Assembly (NCBI GenBank): GCA_033816765.1
Contig: CM066299.1
Location: forward strand, 434,001-498,000
Reading direction: 5' to 3'
Length of the DNA stretch: 64,000 bases
Origin: Nothopassalora personata
Taxonomy: Eukaryota > Ascomycota > Dothideomycetes > Mycosphaerellales > Mycosphaerellaceae
Shown piece after piece: positions 30,096-43,500 of this stretch. How positions within the stretch are numbered: the stretch's first letter is position 1; the number at the start of each line of letters is the position of its first letter. The notes beneath the pieces were generated by a model that ran no database searches, had not been told where the DNA came from, and was given only the letters and a program-made list of their open reading frames with translations. The position numbers were made by a program, and so were the translations under genes.

Positions 30096-31900
30096 CTACC
30101 CCCCCCCCCTTCCTCCTCCGCCGCCCCTAGTTATAGCTCCGCCCTAGAGCCTATTGTCCTAGGTGTTTTTATTAGGCTCGTAATAGGAAGTGCCTAAGCC
30201 TCTCTTCCTTATTGTCTAGCCCCGCCGACGCCGAGACGAAGTATTGTTACCTAGGTAAGTGTAAGGTTTACTATTGTCTACCTAGTGACAATAGCTATTG
30301 TTACATATAAACAATAGGAGCCTAGAACATATCTTTAGGTTCTCGTTCTCTTTTTTTTCTTTTCTTTCTTTTTTTTATTACCTACCGCACGCGTAAGTCG
30401 CCCCTCCCCCTCTGTTAGGTTTGGTATAACCTAATGATATCACAAGTCAAGAAGACAAGCTCAATCGGGTTTGTTCTCGGGCCGATGGGAAGTTTGAGGG
30501 AGAGTGATGAAGCAGTAGTGTCTTGACCTTACAAAGGCTCAAGAAACAATGAGGCAGAGGTTGGGTTGTGGTGTATTCCAAACAGTGATATTGAACAGTG
30601 AGTTGAACGCCTCGAAGCCATAAGGGATTCTCAGCGCTCCTAAATACAAAGGAGATTCATAGTCTTGATCTGTTTGGTCCGTTGATCTGTTCGACAGATC
30701 AAACAGAGCAGCAGATCGTCTCGCGTCGTACTCTGCTCTGATCTGTTGATCTGTTCGACAGATCAAGCAGATCAGCAGAGCACTTTGCAGCGGCTGCGCC
30801 CGCTTAACTGTGAGGTATCTGATTGGCTTGCGGTTGCAGGCCCAATCCGATCCGTAACACCCTCCCCCTAGCTAAGCGTCTCTAGCCTTAGGGGCATATT
30901 CGCGCATCCTATGCCTATCGCTTAGGGAGACGACATTTTCCCTACGGGTACCGATAGATACTAATAGCATGCCGTAAATAGAAACTACCACTACCACATC
31001 TCCTATTAATACTATTAAGTGAGTCCGAATGAATTCCTACGGAGACCGAAACATTCTAACCGGAGCCTAGCACAAAATGGCCTAACGCCGCATCTACTAC
31101 GTCCCCTACGCCTCTACTAGCGTAGACTACGTCTCCTAGCATATAAGTACCGGTCCTCGTCCTATTCTTATCGGGGTCCGCTAATTATCGTTAGGGCGCA
31201 ACCGCGCGCGCCTACTAGGCCTATAACACTAATCGTAAGCATTACGAGGACATGTATGTACCGCGCGGACCCCGAAGGAAAATCATCGCTAACCGCGCGT
31301 TTTAGGCCGGAGCTCGCCTACGCCGCCTATACTAAGTAGACCCGCGCTACTAACTAGAACCGCGCGTAAGTATCCTCCCTAGCGTCCTCCGCGACTTTCC
31401 TACCGGCTTACGGTCTTTTAGCGACGACGCTCGTACTAAGCTCCGCGCCGTCCTTAAAGCCTAGAAGGCTTTAAAGCCTCTCTAGCGTACTAGCATGCTC
31501 TCCCGGTGAGTTTCTACGGCCCCCGCCTCTTTATACGCGCTTACCGATTCTTCTAGTACGGTCGCCGCTAAGGTTATAGGTACTGTAGCTAATGCTTAGC
31601 TTACCTTTAGGTAGACGTATGTACTACGGGCCCCGTCGTAAAACTATCGCTAACCGACCTCTTAGTCCCGGGGGCGCCCTACGCGACCTCTAGCTAGGCT
31701 AGCGCCGCGTACGTTAGGCCTCGGCCTCTACTAACTAGCCTTCGGGTACCCTCGTCTTTCGCGCGGGCCGCGACCGGGCTATTATAGTATGTAGCTATCT
31801 CGAAAGGGATCGGGCTCCGCTGCTTTTACGGCGGACGCCGCTGAAATAAAACGCTCTTAAACTTACCTATGCCTTCTTACTTCTCTCTGTCTCCTAAAAA
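30096..31900 (-). other. Gypsy-C 3' region without a recognisable gene
   Basis: Holds a run of 11-12 C (about 30100), a pyrimidine-rich stretch, a solo LTR (30413-30859) and about 1 kb of CpG-rich RIPped DNA (30865-31900). I could not find a family here on either strand. In Gypsy-A and in the 54236 element this position holds an antisense ORF, but I could not show one here. Confidence 0.5.
30413..30859 (-). repeat. Solo LTR, unmutated (447 bp)
   Basis: TGTTAGG..CCGTAACA with duplicate CCCTC on both sides (30408-30412 and 30860-30864). It is the unmutated relative of the Gypsy-A LTRs. Its U3 cluster (30665-30782) holds two copies of a GATCTGTTCGACAGATC inverted repeat plus further GATCTG and CAGATC words. 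Confidence 0.9.
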
Positions 31901-34900
31901 GACTCCCGAACCTAAAAGAACGCCTACCTTTTCCTAAACGCCTATATCTACGCTAAATCCCTAGTAATCCTTACCTTTTCGCCTTTTCCCCCTTCTGTTC
32001 GTATCCTATGCCTCCTTCGGTCTGTTATGCGTTATTAGGTTACTATATTTCCTCTCGAAGTTATCCGCGGCCGCTGTGCCCGCGAGGTACCCTAATAGTT
32101 CCTATGTAGGCTTATAGTATCCGGTCTATTTTACTAGGACTTCGCGCACTCGGCCTCTACCTCTAACCTTAGTTCTAGCGTAAAGGATCTCTTCTACCTA
32201 CTACTCTTCGTGAGACTAAATTATGATAGGGTCCGGCTATTTATTATCGATCTCCTATCTAGGTAAGGGGTCTTAGCTTATAGGTCGTTGCAAGTTAGGA
32301 TAGAAGACCGGGTAGATCCCGTCGGGGATCCTAGATAAGCGTATAGATAACGGTAAGATCACTTCTACTACCGTATACTTCGCGTGTCTATAGTCGAGGC
32401 TCTTCTTTAGTCGTATAGTGACATAGTTACGTAGATCTAGCTAAACTTTATCGCCTACACGATAGATTAGTACGGGCTTCCTATCCCGGTTAGCGTAGTC
32501 CTCCTGTTTTTAGGCGGCTTCCGCTATGCTCGCCTAATATAGGTCCGTAATCTTTTGCATCCTTTCTACGAATAGCGTTACCCGTTACGCGGCGTCTAAC
32601 TAAGAGGTCTCTAGATCCGGTTATAACTAAACGGGTAATAGTACCTCGTATCCGTATACCGCGAAGAAGGGGCTTATTCCTAGCCTAGCGTAATACCGCG
32701 CGTTTAGAGCAAGTTACGCCGTAGGGAGCTAGCGTTTCTAGTCGGACTGCTTATAGTTAATGTAGTTACGAAGGTAAGCCTAGACTTCCTAGTTTAACCG
32801 TTCCGGGCCTCCGTCGGTTTATAGGTAGTAGGCGGAGCTAAGCCTCTATTTTACACCGGTTAAACGACAGAAGGTCCTCTAGAAGGTACTTATCTAGTTA
32901 GTACCCCGGTTACTCGTAATAGCTTAAGGGAGGCTATAGTATCTCACCTAGTAGTCTAAGAACCTTTTAGCGCAGTCCTCGGCTTTTATAGTGGGCATCG
33001 CTTCTAAAACGACGGTCTTACTTACTCGATCCTTAATTACCTAGAGGTAAGTATTTCCTTACGACTCGGGCATGTCCGTTATAAAATCTATCGAGATCTC
33101 CTAGAAGAATCGGTCGGGGACCGGTAAGGGTTATAGGAGGCCGTGTTTTTATTCTCTCTACACCTTATTCCTACCGTAGTAGTTATAGTTCCTTAAGAAC
33201 TGCCTTACGTGCTTAGACTATAGGGGCTAGTAGAACTTGCGACTTAGTATCGATGCTATAGAGTCCCGGCTAGGGTAGCCGTATACCAGTGAATCGTGCA
33301 CGGATTGGATTAGCTTAGTTCGAAGGGTGTCGTTCTATAGAATCGCTGTGTCCGCCTCCTTATAGTCGGACTCCGTAGAACTAGGAGCTCTAGGTACCCA
33401 CATCCTACCGCGGTAGCGAAGATACCCGTTATAGTCGATGTTATAGTTACCTACTTGCACCTTAAGTTTTACCTCGCTAGGAAGTAAACGCGCTCCTATC
33501 TTAATCGCGCGGTATACCGCTTAGAACGTGCTATTCTTCTCGATAGTTCTTTCCTAGAGGTCGTTTAGCTCTTAGTCTTAAAAGGGTCCTAGTAGTACGC
33601 CCGGTGAATCCGCCTCTTCTACGGCGGATAGTCCTTCGAACTACGTAGCTAAGATTCGTACTAACGAAACCTTTATAGTAGAGCTAGCGTCTACCTTCGA
33701 GCCCGGCTAATTCTTCACGATGTCCGGTTTAAGAAACCTACGATACCGTGATAACTTATTGTCCTGCCTAAGTGTGTCCTACTCCCTTCGAGAAAGGGCG
33801 TCCGGTACAATCGCCTCGGTGCCCGGCCTATATACTAGTAAAAACTGGAATTTTGCAACTTCCTTAACCTACCGGATCTGCCGTTCGGAAAGCTGTCTCT
33901 TCGTTATAAAGTATTCTAGGTTCTTATAGTCCGTCTAGATTATGAAGGGCCTATATGTTTTTAACTCGGGAGCCTATTCCTTAAGATAGGACACTACCGC
34001 GAGTATCTCCTTATCGTAAATATCGTAGTTAATCTTAGCCTTATTAAGCTTCTTCGAGTAGAATCCTACTAGTTTTACGACTCCGTCCTTTTCTTATAGG
34101 AGGGCGCCTCTAAGCGTAAAGCCGCTACAGTCCGTCTCTAAAAAGGTAGGGAGCTCCAGGTTCTAGTAGGCTAAAACTAGTGCTTTATAGTACTTATCCT
34201 TTAGGGACTTAAACGTATTAGCCTAACGATCTCCCTAGGAAAACACCTTGTTCTTACCGGTTAGCGACGTTAAGGGCTCGGCGAGCTTCGAATAGTTTAG
34301 AATAAACATCCGGTAGTAGTTCGCGAAGCCTAAGAAACGCCGCACTTCCTTCTAGGTAACTAGTGCCTTCTAGTCCTTTACTACTGCCACCTTTTTAGGG
34401 TCGGGTCCTACTCCTATCCCGTCGGCATATATAATAAACCCGAGGTACTTAACCTTCTTCTATACGAACTTACACTTCCCTAGATCGAAGAAAAGGCCTC
34501 CGTCCTAAAGCTTCTAGAGCACGATGCGAACCTTCTAGAAATGGTCCTCTTTTGTTCCGTCGGAGTAAATAACGACGTCGTTAGCGTAGGCCGAGGTAAA
34601 GTCGTCTAGGTAGTCCCGTAATAAACTGTTAATGTACCGCTAGAATGTTATAGGGGCCCCGGACAAACCGAACGGACATACTAGCTACTCCTATAGACCG
34701 AATCTAGTTCGAAAAGCCGTCTTATACTCTTCGCCTCGAGCTATCCGAAGGTAGTGGAATGCGGTAATAACGTTAACCTTCGTAATCCATCTAGCGCCCG
34801 TTAGGTTCCAAATAGTTAATAGGATTAATAGTAGCGGATAACGGTCCTACTTAGTGATCGAGTTTAATGCTCTATAATTATAGTAGAACCTAAGTCCTCC

Positions 34901-35700
34901 CCCGGGCTTCCTTACGAACAAGACGGGAGCCGCCGCTTCTAAGGTAGAAGGGCAAATGTAACCCTTGCGCTACAGTTCCGTTAGTGACTTCCGGAGGATA
35001 AGTAGCTCGTCTTTAGATATACTGTAGAGCGGTCCCTAGGGCAATGGTTCCGGGCTTCCGTCGGCTTTCGTCCGTATCTCGATCTTATAGTTAAGGTTGC
35101 CGCGGTGCGGAGCTAGTTTATTAGCTTCCCTAGTAGAAAAAAGCGGCAACATATCCTAAAGTTCTAGAGGCAAGCCCTTCTTAAGTTCCTCTCGCGTAGG
35201 CGGCTCCTTCTTACTAAGGGCTTTCTTAATATCTTCTACGGTTACCGCGGCAATCGTAGCGAAGAGCTTACCCGACTCGTGTTCTTCGTAGTTACGTTCT
35301 TCGGGTACCTATTTCTTTACTAAGCTATAGTAGTACCGGCGCTTTTTAGGCGCAGTCCGGATCTAGTTATGCGCCTTCTACGGGTTCCCTAGGATTATAG
35401 GGAAGTCTAGATTAGGCACGACGTAAGTATAGACTACCTAGTAGATCCCGGTAGTTTCTATGCGGAAGGCGACTACTCCTTCGATCGAGTTCCGCATCGC
35501 CTTCGTAAACCCTATAGCCTTGCGGCTCTCGTTACTAACATACGTAAGACCGAGGCCTTTCGCTAGGTCTCCGTTAATTATAGCGTAGTACATGCATCAT
35601 TTATCGATAAGGGTAAACGTTCCGTAACTTTCGTTTAGGAGTATGTCGGTATATATAAGATTCCTATTTATAGAACTCTTAACTACGTTCCACCCCTTTA
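31901..35700 (-). pseudogene. Gypsy-C pol (RIPped)
   Basis: Minus-strand relic. The RT site near 34560-34600 reads YANDVVIYS in place of YADD. RNase H follows near 33900-34200, and the region at 32200-33470 is in the place of integrase. A protease-side region lies at about 35200-35700. Stops are of the TAG/TAA kind. Plus-strand homologue at 19743-22419. Confidence 0.75.
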
Positions 35701-37006
35701 CTAGTGCTTCTTTATCTCCTAGTTCTAGCTTTCGACTAGGAGCTAGTCTTTTCCTATCTCTTCGGGATCCGACTTAAACCCGTCGTCCTCTAGGATCGGC
35801 GCGACCGAGGCCGCATTGATCCTAGTGGGATTGACTACTACGGCGTACGGGCATTCCTTCACTCGATGTCCGCTCGCTCTATAGCGGAAGTAGAGCTGTT
35901 CTTAGCGCCTACGATCCCTCTCCGCGGTATCTACCTATTTTACTCTCTACCTCCCTTTATCCTCCTTCCGATCTCCACGACTTCTAGAGCGGCCTCCGCT
36001 TATCCGGGTTAGTGCTATAATAGTGTTACTATCGGCATTAACCTAGCTACTAGCCGCTCTCGTAAAAGAACGGGTAGTAACTATAGCGGTCGTACTAGAG
36101 CCCTTATTATTGTCCTTCTACCTCTTATAGGCTATTTTAAACTGGTCCGTGTCCTCGAGGTTAGTTATAATCCGTTCGACCTCTCCCGCAAACTCGTAGT
36201 AGTCCTCCTTCTTCGGTATAGCCGCCGTGTACATCCGAACGGGGTTCGAGAAGGTGTTACGTAAGTAACTAATCTTCGCGTCGTTGCTCTAGTTCTCTCC
36301 GCCGGCGCTTAGTAGGAGTCCGTCGAATTTCATCTAGTAGTCGTGCTAAGGTTAACCGTTCGCATGTTTAATCTTAGTAAGCTACTCTAGGGCCTTAGCG
36401 CGCTCGTTGCTATTACCGAAGACTTTCTCGAGTTACGTAAAGAAAGTAACGGGGTCCTTCCTAAGTTTGCCGTCTCCCTTGTCCTAGAAGTGCCGTATCC
36501 TAGTACGCTCTCTCGCTAGTAAGGTGTCGTTAATCGCATCCTAGTAATACTCCTTAGAGAGCGTCGGTTTTAGGGCGGATCGCACCCTAAAAGAGCTCTT
36601 TAACCTTAAGAAGTAATCGCGGAATGTCTCTACCTTACCGTCCTAGGAAGGGGGGTTCTAACCTCTAGGACCCGACGGTTCTTCTCCGGTGCGCGGCGAG
36701 GGCGCGGCGGCGTTTAGCGTCTATAGTAGCTATCTCATTAGGTTACTAGTAGTCGTCTTATTATAAACTAGTAGCGAGACTGTAGGTGTTAACTAACGTC
36801 GAGCGTCTTCCAATTCTTTTAAAGCGGCGCGCGTTATAATTAACTCGGCTTACATCTCTTCCTATCGCTAGTATAGTTACTAAAGCATAAGTTAGAAGTT
36901 TTTATTCGGGGCACTAGTCCCGGGGTTCTCGCTACCCGGCGACGTTATTACGTATCCCGTCTCTTTAATAGTAGGTGCCTAGCTAATTCGAATAGATTGA
37001 ACTTAA
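35701..37006 (-). pseudogene. Gypsy-C gag and leader (RIPped)
   Basis: Between pol and the 5' LTR in a minus-strand Ty3 element. No intact frame. The first bases inside the LTR, TTAAGTTCAATC on the minus strand, share GAACTTA with the LTR in reverse complement; this is only a weak hint of self-priming. Confidence 0.5.
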
Positions 37007-37168
37007 TGTTACGGGTGAACGACGTATATACTAAAGTTCTATAAAGTTTATAATAAGTTCGATATAGAAGAAAGGGGAAGTTACACGCTGTCTGAAGAAA
37101 AGGTGTCGGAAAGTAATCCGAATGCATAGGCGTAGCCTATACTAAGAAACAGGGGCCCGCCCCTTATA
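37007..37168 (-). repeat. Gypsy-C 5' LTR (162 bp)
   Basis: Pairs with 29934-30095; ends CCCTTATA (RIPped CCCTTACA), followed by duplicate GCTAA. Confidence 0.9.
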
Positions 37169-37173
37169 GCTAA

Positions 37174-40060
37174 GCTGCTTATCTATTAATTTTATAGCTC
37201 GGACGCGCTAATTATGCATCTTCTTATAGAAGAGCTCCGAGTCTAGGCGGACCGTAGCATTAAGCTACCTTCTAGTATTAAGGATAACTTTGTTATCGTT
37301 CTAAGACTTTAAACCCGCTAGGGCATTAGATAGAGGGCTAATGCTACTAAGGTGTACGGCCGTAGGAAAAGGATAGCCGGGTACTAGGCGTCGATACTTA
37401 AACCCTATAGCGCTCTCACTTAGCGTCTTAAAGTTACGATAGAGGTCTATTACCTAGTGCATGCTCTAGTTTCTCTAGAGTTCAAGGTAGTTATCGTCGC
37501 GGATCTCGATAAAGTAAGGGTTAATCTAACGTAGCGTCTTCTTATGTGCGGCCTACCTTATTAGAACGTCTATAGTAGTTACCCGCATTTACCTAGCGCT
37601 TAGGTCCTCTCTAAACTAGCTAATGCTGTTTTTACTTAGGTAATTCTAAACCCTAACCGAGAAGAAACGCTTAAATTGGCCGTCTTCTATGTAGTCGTTA
37701 ATCCGGCACTACTAGATAAACTCTATAGCATTCTCTTACTTATAAAAACCGTGTGAAAACTCTGGCCCACTAGTGCCCTCTAAGTTAAGAGAGTATAGCA
37801 TGTTAAGCCGGTTACTAGTCTAGTAGTTTTCAATTTCGAGGTTTAAGTCGACCCTAGTATGCTATACTATAGTGTTTACGTCACCCCCCTAATAAGCCCT
37901 ATTAAAGCTAAAAATCGTAGGCCTAGGGAAGGAGATGAATCGAGTATAGTGTTAAGGGTATAGCGCTACTTATAAGAGCTATAGCCCGGGATCTTATCGT
38001 ATGATCTATTAGCTTAGAGAATATCACATGTTCTAGTAGACGCCGCCGTTACTAACCTTATTCAATTCTCGTAGGTACTATCGGTATACGTCGAATTCTT
38101 GACTTATTATTTCTCTAACCGTTTTAACCCGCGGCGCTAGTTTAGCGTCATTATACTAGTATAGCATGTTACTATTAATGTAGGTACCGGTACTATTAAG
38201 ATCGGCTTAGTTAACTTTATTAATGCCGAATTTGTCGAGGATCTAGTTATAGTTAGTATACGTAACGATACTACTCGTAGTACCGACTTTGCCTCGAACG
38301 CGGAGGTAGCTAAGCGGGTTAATAGTCTTCTAACTACGCTTATTAGGGCGAAACCACGACCTATTTTTCACCTTAATAGCTAAAAAACTCTTGCCTTTAA
38401 AGAGCTAGTCTTAGACCTTAAGCGCGCGCTTATATAGGGTATTAGCGGTAATACCGGGATTCGTAACAAAGTAGAGGGCCTTATAGTAGAAATCTCAAAC
38501 ATACTAATCGTACATTACAGCGCTAACCTTACTATCCCTCTTAAGAACCTACGAGACAGTATGTTCGAGCATCTTAAGGCCCGCTATCCGGTACTTAGGT
38601 AGCTAGTTAATGCTATCTACATTAATCGAGTTTCTAAACTTAACGCTATAGTACCGCTTATTGTAGGTACAGTTAGCGCGCTTAATCCGGAGGGCCTCGT
38701 CTTCTTATAGGATCTAATCCTTAAAGACTAATACATCCCTAATTATAGCCGAAGGTAACATAGTAAGTATCGGATTACTATTCTTAGTTAAGGCCGGAGT
38801 GGATCGTAGGGTGCTAACCGGTATACCTAGCGGACTACCCTCGCGTATAGGTGCGCCGTCTAGCGTTCGGTTAGGCGAGGATCGAGTAGGCGCAGTTATA
38901 CCCTTACCTATACTCTCGCCTATACGGAGCTACTTAAGTCGACTCGACTTACGACCGCCTCTCGATAGAACTATAGGCTAGGTAGAGGCTAGTAGTAGAG
39001 TTAGCGTAGTACTCTTTATACGTCCTTTACCTTTACTACCCGGTAGTAGCTAACGTAGCTAAGGCTATTACTAGCTAGATAGTCTAGGTTTATCTATACT
39101 GTCCTCTAGGGACGCGGACTTCTTAGTAATAGTACCCTCTATAAAGTATAGAAGGCTATCCTTATAGACGGCTAGGCGGTGTCTTCTAATAATCTCCCTA
39201 CTCTTAGCCGACTACGGATTAATACTACGTACTTTAGCCTCCCTGTCGCACCGGGTAAGATTACTAGGCTCTAGAATTCGCTTACGATCTATGCCCTTGC
39301 GGCCGATCCTTATACGCTAGATTAATGCCCTCTAAATTCTACTAACAGCCCTACTATAATCTAGGTACTTGTTAATAAAGGCCGTAAACTAGCGGCGCCC
39401 GCTGTTAGTACTACAAAGCTCGGAGATAACGCGTCGATTAAGAATCTTATTGTCTATCTACTATAGCTAGTAGCGGGTAAGCGTAGCTCGAAGAGTCTTC
39501 TCTCGGTTACGAATCTCTAAACCGGTCTTACGAATCTTACCGACGATAGGAAACAAGACATCGAGCTTCTTATTACTAATGAATTTATCCTAGTAGCTCT
39601 TACCTATACCGCTCTTAACTTCCTCGAAAAACAGGTTAACCTAGACGGAGTAGTATTTAAATACCTTCTCGAAGCCCTTATAGAAGTCCTTTAACACCTT
39701 AACCCGCTTCTAAGGACTAAGCTCCCGGAATATAACATTAGCGGCGGACTTCGGCGTGTTCGTATTAGTAAGGACATGCTTAACGTTATCTGGTAGACGA
39801 AGGGACTCGAACAAGGTCTAAGGTAGGCGGGTAAGCCTAGTAATAGTACTAGTAAGCGCTGTACTCGAGCTAGCCAGGCGTAACGAAGGACTAGCTAAAG
39901 CTATAATAACTAGGATTCGCTATTAGTAAGATCGTAAGAGCTAGCTATCTCGTAGTGCTACTCTAGAGTGTTAGTAAGCTTTAAAAGCTTAATATCGGGG
40001 TAGGGAGCTTTAAAGAAGGTTAAGGTCGTAAAGGGAGAGGCTAAAGAACCGTCTAATATA
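37174..40060 (-). pseudogene. Gypsy-B third ORF (ORF3), large protein of unknown family, RIPped
   Basis: A single minus-strand frame can be followed from about 39860 to 37174. It continues at 29933-29839 across the Gypsy-C insertion once one GCTAA duplicate is removed. In-frame stops are TAG or TAA, as RIP makes from CAG, CAA and TGG. The product exceeds 900 residues, is basic, and shows no RT, integrase, protease or transmembrane features I recognise. Fragments that survive include DFYKGFEKVFKYYSV near 39665 and SFLAIKVKNRSWFRPN near 38360. It follows pol in the same direction, so it looks like a third gene of a giant Ty3 element; an unrelated host of the insertion is the alternative. The start is uncertain. 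Confidence 0.55.
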
Positions 40061-40500
40061 TATAGTAGTAGTAGATAGATGTGTTAGTAGTTCTAGTAAT
40101 AGTGTTAGTGTTTAAAGAAAAAGAGAGGAAGTAGTAGGTAGAGAGCTACGCTTAAGTATGCCTCTTAGCGTATGTCCCTATAATCGTTATAAGGTAGCAG
40201 CGCCGAGACCGGTCTTATAAGTAGTAAGAGCAGTGCTATTAAGGTTATACTAAAGGTCCGATAACCCTACATGTAACCGAAAACTAGTGCTAGTAACTAC
40301 CTAGGTAAGCATTTAGTAGAGGCATACTACACTGTTACGTAATCCGATTTACCAGTCCCGGGACCGGTAAATGTAACTCTACTAACTAAGGTCTAACTAA
40401 GGTAAGAACACCCTATAAAGTGAAGTCTAGATAACCGAACTAGCTTAATAAACTAAAGGGCATGCGCAACACATGCCTAAGGGGAGTGAACTCCGTACGC
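40061..40500 (-). other. Gypsy-B region between pol and ORF3, with palindrome
   Basis: No gene seen. At 40347-40372 lies a near-perfect palindrome, ATTTACCAGTCCCGGGACC followed by GGTAAAT, the same module as in the Gypsy-B LTR and gag-pol junction. It adjoins TTACGTAA, a possible RIPped CACGTG site. Confidence 0.55.
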
Positions 40501-43500
40501 TATTGCTAACTAATTAGTTCTTAGCCTCGATCCTACTAAACTGTGAAATTTCGGCTATAGAAAGGTTATAAGGCCTAACCTATAGCTTCTTAGATTCCGG
40601 TTTAGGATCCAATCCCCTTTCGTTAACTCCTATAGGTAGTACGTCTTCGTCGGTAATAGGCTCAATCTCGTTCGAATTACTACTGTCTTCGCTATTAGCG
40701 ACGCTGTTAGCGACTTCTCCCTCCCCTATTACGAGATCGATCCTATCATCTAAGCCTAGTACTCCTATGTTATCTAGGCGAAGCTCTAGAACTAGCTTAA
40801 GGTTTTCTCGTACCTAAACACCCTTTATTAGCGTGCTATTAAGTTCCTTAAGAATATAGGTACTAAACTCCCTAGAGACACTAAACACCCGATATGGACC
40901 TTACTATCGGTAACTAATCTTGCGTAAGAAGTTATCCTTATATAGCTTATCGAACCTTATAATAAGGTCGCCCTTCTAGAAACTAATAAAGTTAACATTC
41001 CGGTAAGAATTAAAGTAGTCCTTACTAAGTTCTCTTAGCCGCTTCCTTCGAGCATATAGCTCTTCTAAACTAAGGTCTCGAGCCTAGAGTTAACGCGTAC
41101 GTATAGTAAGTAGGTCCTTAGTCGTCCTTACCGATCCCTATTAATAATTAGCCTACGTCGGGTACTTAACCTTAATTGGTAGAATCGTACGATAGCTATA
41201 TAGGACCTAAGCTAGCGTTATTCTAGTAGTACGACAGGTCGTAGTCCTATTAGCCTATAACATAGCGGGTACCTATTACTCCTATCCGCGGTATGTGTTT
41301 CTTATAAGCTTTGCTAACGCTATAAGAATCGGACGGTGTCTAACCTCGACCGGAGCATTAGACTACGGATAGTACGGTAATATTCGGATCCTTTGAATAC
41401 TAAGTCCTACGAGTAACCGCTTAACCTTAGCCGCATAAACCGTAGCGTTATTAAGTACAATTTCAGCATAGTAGCCGTGCCTATAGAAGACATCCTTATA
41501 TAGAAACTTAGTAACCGTCTTAGAGCTAGGAGGTGCCCTCGTTACTCTAGCCTCGATCTAGTTACTAAGTGCTTCGCGCGCAACTAGGAGGTATCTATTC
41601 TTATACACCTAGACGGGGTCTAAGTACCACTTCTTACTAATAACCTAAGGGGTTAATAAGTGAAGCTTACTAGCGCGCTAGTTGCCTTCGCGAAACCTAT
41701 AAGGAGCATAACTTTAAACCTACGTAGAGACATTAGCAAAGCACCCGTCCTAGTAATACCGATCGGAAATAAGGTTATACAAGACCTTAGCGCTACGATA
41801 ACCGTGTCTTTTATAGCATTCTATAACGATCTCCTTCTAAGTCTTATTATCGTTAATTATAAGTTGTAACGGTGCTCCTCGGCGCTTCTAGAAGAATAGC
41901 AATTGGTCCCGGACAAAGAAATTAACGCTCTTCTTTACTAGCCGCCGGTACTTAGTACGGGTAACACTATCGGGCCGGGTCCTAGTTTCTATAACCTAAG
42001 CAAGTTACTAAGAGCTCTTAGAGTATTAGTCCCCGAGATGTCGTGTTTTCTAGATTTCAACTAGATAGGTATCGACCGGCTCCGGGTACCCGAATAGCTT
42101 ATTATTAATTATCCGGTCGACTTTGTCTTCGTTAGCTCCTCTAGGTTCCTAAGGTGTAGAGGGCCTACGAGACAGGGCATCTAGGCTAGTATGCCTAGTC
42201 CCCGTAACGTGCTTTACTTCGAACGTGAATAGCCTAATCTATACAACCTACCGGGCTATTACCGAGTTAGGTAGGTCCGAAGCCGGCCGGTTAAGCTACT
42301 ATATAAGTGTCTTAGCATTAACCTTAAGGACAAAATTAACGCTAGTAACATATCTCTAGATCTTCTTAAGCCCCTTAAGGACCCTAAGGCATTCCCGCTT
42401 GCTAGTATTATATCTAGATTCTAACGCGTTCTAGATTCTACTCTTATACCGCACTAGGTAACGCCGTCGAGTGCTGTCTATTAATTCTTAAGAAACGATA
42501 CATCCCTATCTAGTGCCGCTAGCATTAACTAAGATAAAGATAGACCTAGCACTAGGTAAGTAGTAGAGGGTAACTAAGGCTAGAGCCTACATAAGATATC
42601 TAGTAACCTCTTCTTTCGAGAACTGCTTATTTTCTGTCTAGGTGAACTCGGCGTCCTTCTTTAGTAGCTTATACATTAGTCGAGCGATAATAACGAACTA
42701 GGGGATCTATATCCGGAAGTACATAGACAGCCCTACATAGGTGCGGACCTCCTTAATATAGGTAGGCGTAGGCTAATCTAGGATCTTAGCTACAACCTTT
42801 AGGTTGGGATAGCGACTATCCGGGCTAGTAACGTACCTAACAATCTTAAGCTTTTCGTATAACTATTAGGATTTGCCTCTAGTAACTACCGCACTAGCTC
42901 TTTCTAGGTTAGCAAGAACTAGATCTAGGGAAACAATGTGCTTAACGACCTATTTCCTTAACCTAGGCTCTACTTCGGCATTCCTATAGTCCTTAGTTAG
43001 TCCCTTAATACCGATGTTATCGAGAAACGGCTTCGCTTGATACGAGATATAATTAAGTAGAATCTTTGTTACCGTACGCACGAACTAAGTAACTAAATTA
43101 GTAGCTCCTTAAGGCAGAGTCGTGTTGCGTACTAGGCTAAGAGGGGTTATAAAGGCTATTAAGTCCCGGTAGGACTTATCTAAAGTGATCTAATTATAAC
43201 CTAAAAACAGGTCTATAAGTGAAGCGACTCGGTACCCGGCAAAATCCTCTAAGAAGCTATCCGTGTCCGGTGGAATATTAGTATCGCGTATAGTAACCTT
43301 ATTTAGGAGAACAGCTAAGTTAATTAACCGATATAGCACATCGCTTCTAGAGGCATTAACCTTCTTTACGACTAGGAACTAGCTATTAGAATATGCCCCT
43401 TATAAGTATTCTAGGATGTTGTTCTTAATCCGGGCTCTAATTATGCGCTTAATAATTGCCCTAAGACTTAGGTGCAACCGGATAGGGCGTGCCTACTATA

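Larger units (their letters stand above)
29934..37168 (-). mobile_element. Gypsy-C copy 2: full-length RIPped Ty3 element
   Basis: 162-bp LTRs at 29934-30095 and 37007-37168, duplicates GCTAA at 29929-29933 and 37169-37173. The pyrimidine-rich run after the left LTR (from 30096) is the complement of a polypurine tract, fixing minus orientation. About 7.2 kb including a 447-bp solo LTR. CpG remains common while CpA and TpG are depleted. Confidence 0.92.

Noticed and set aside
38799..38981. A 60-codon plus-strand frame
   Set aside because: It lies opposite the ORF3 frame, which can be followed continuously through it on the minus strand.
37174..40060. ORF3 as RT, DNA polymerase, tyrosine recombinase or envelope
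   Set aside because: No YxDD, no recombinase R-H-R-Y set, no signal or membrane segments found in the readable frame. Left as unknown.
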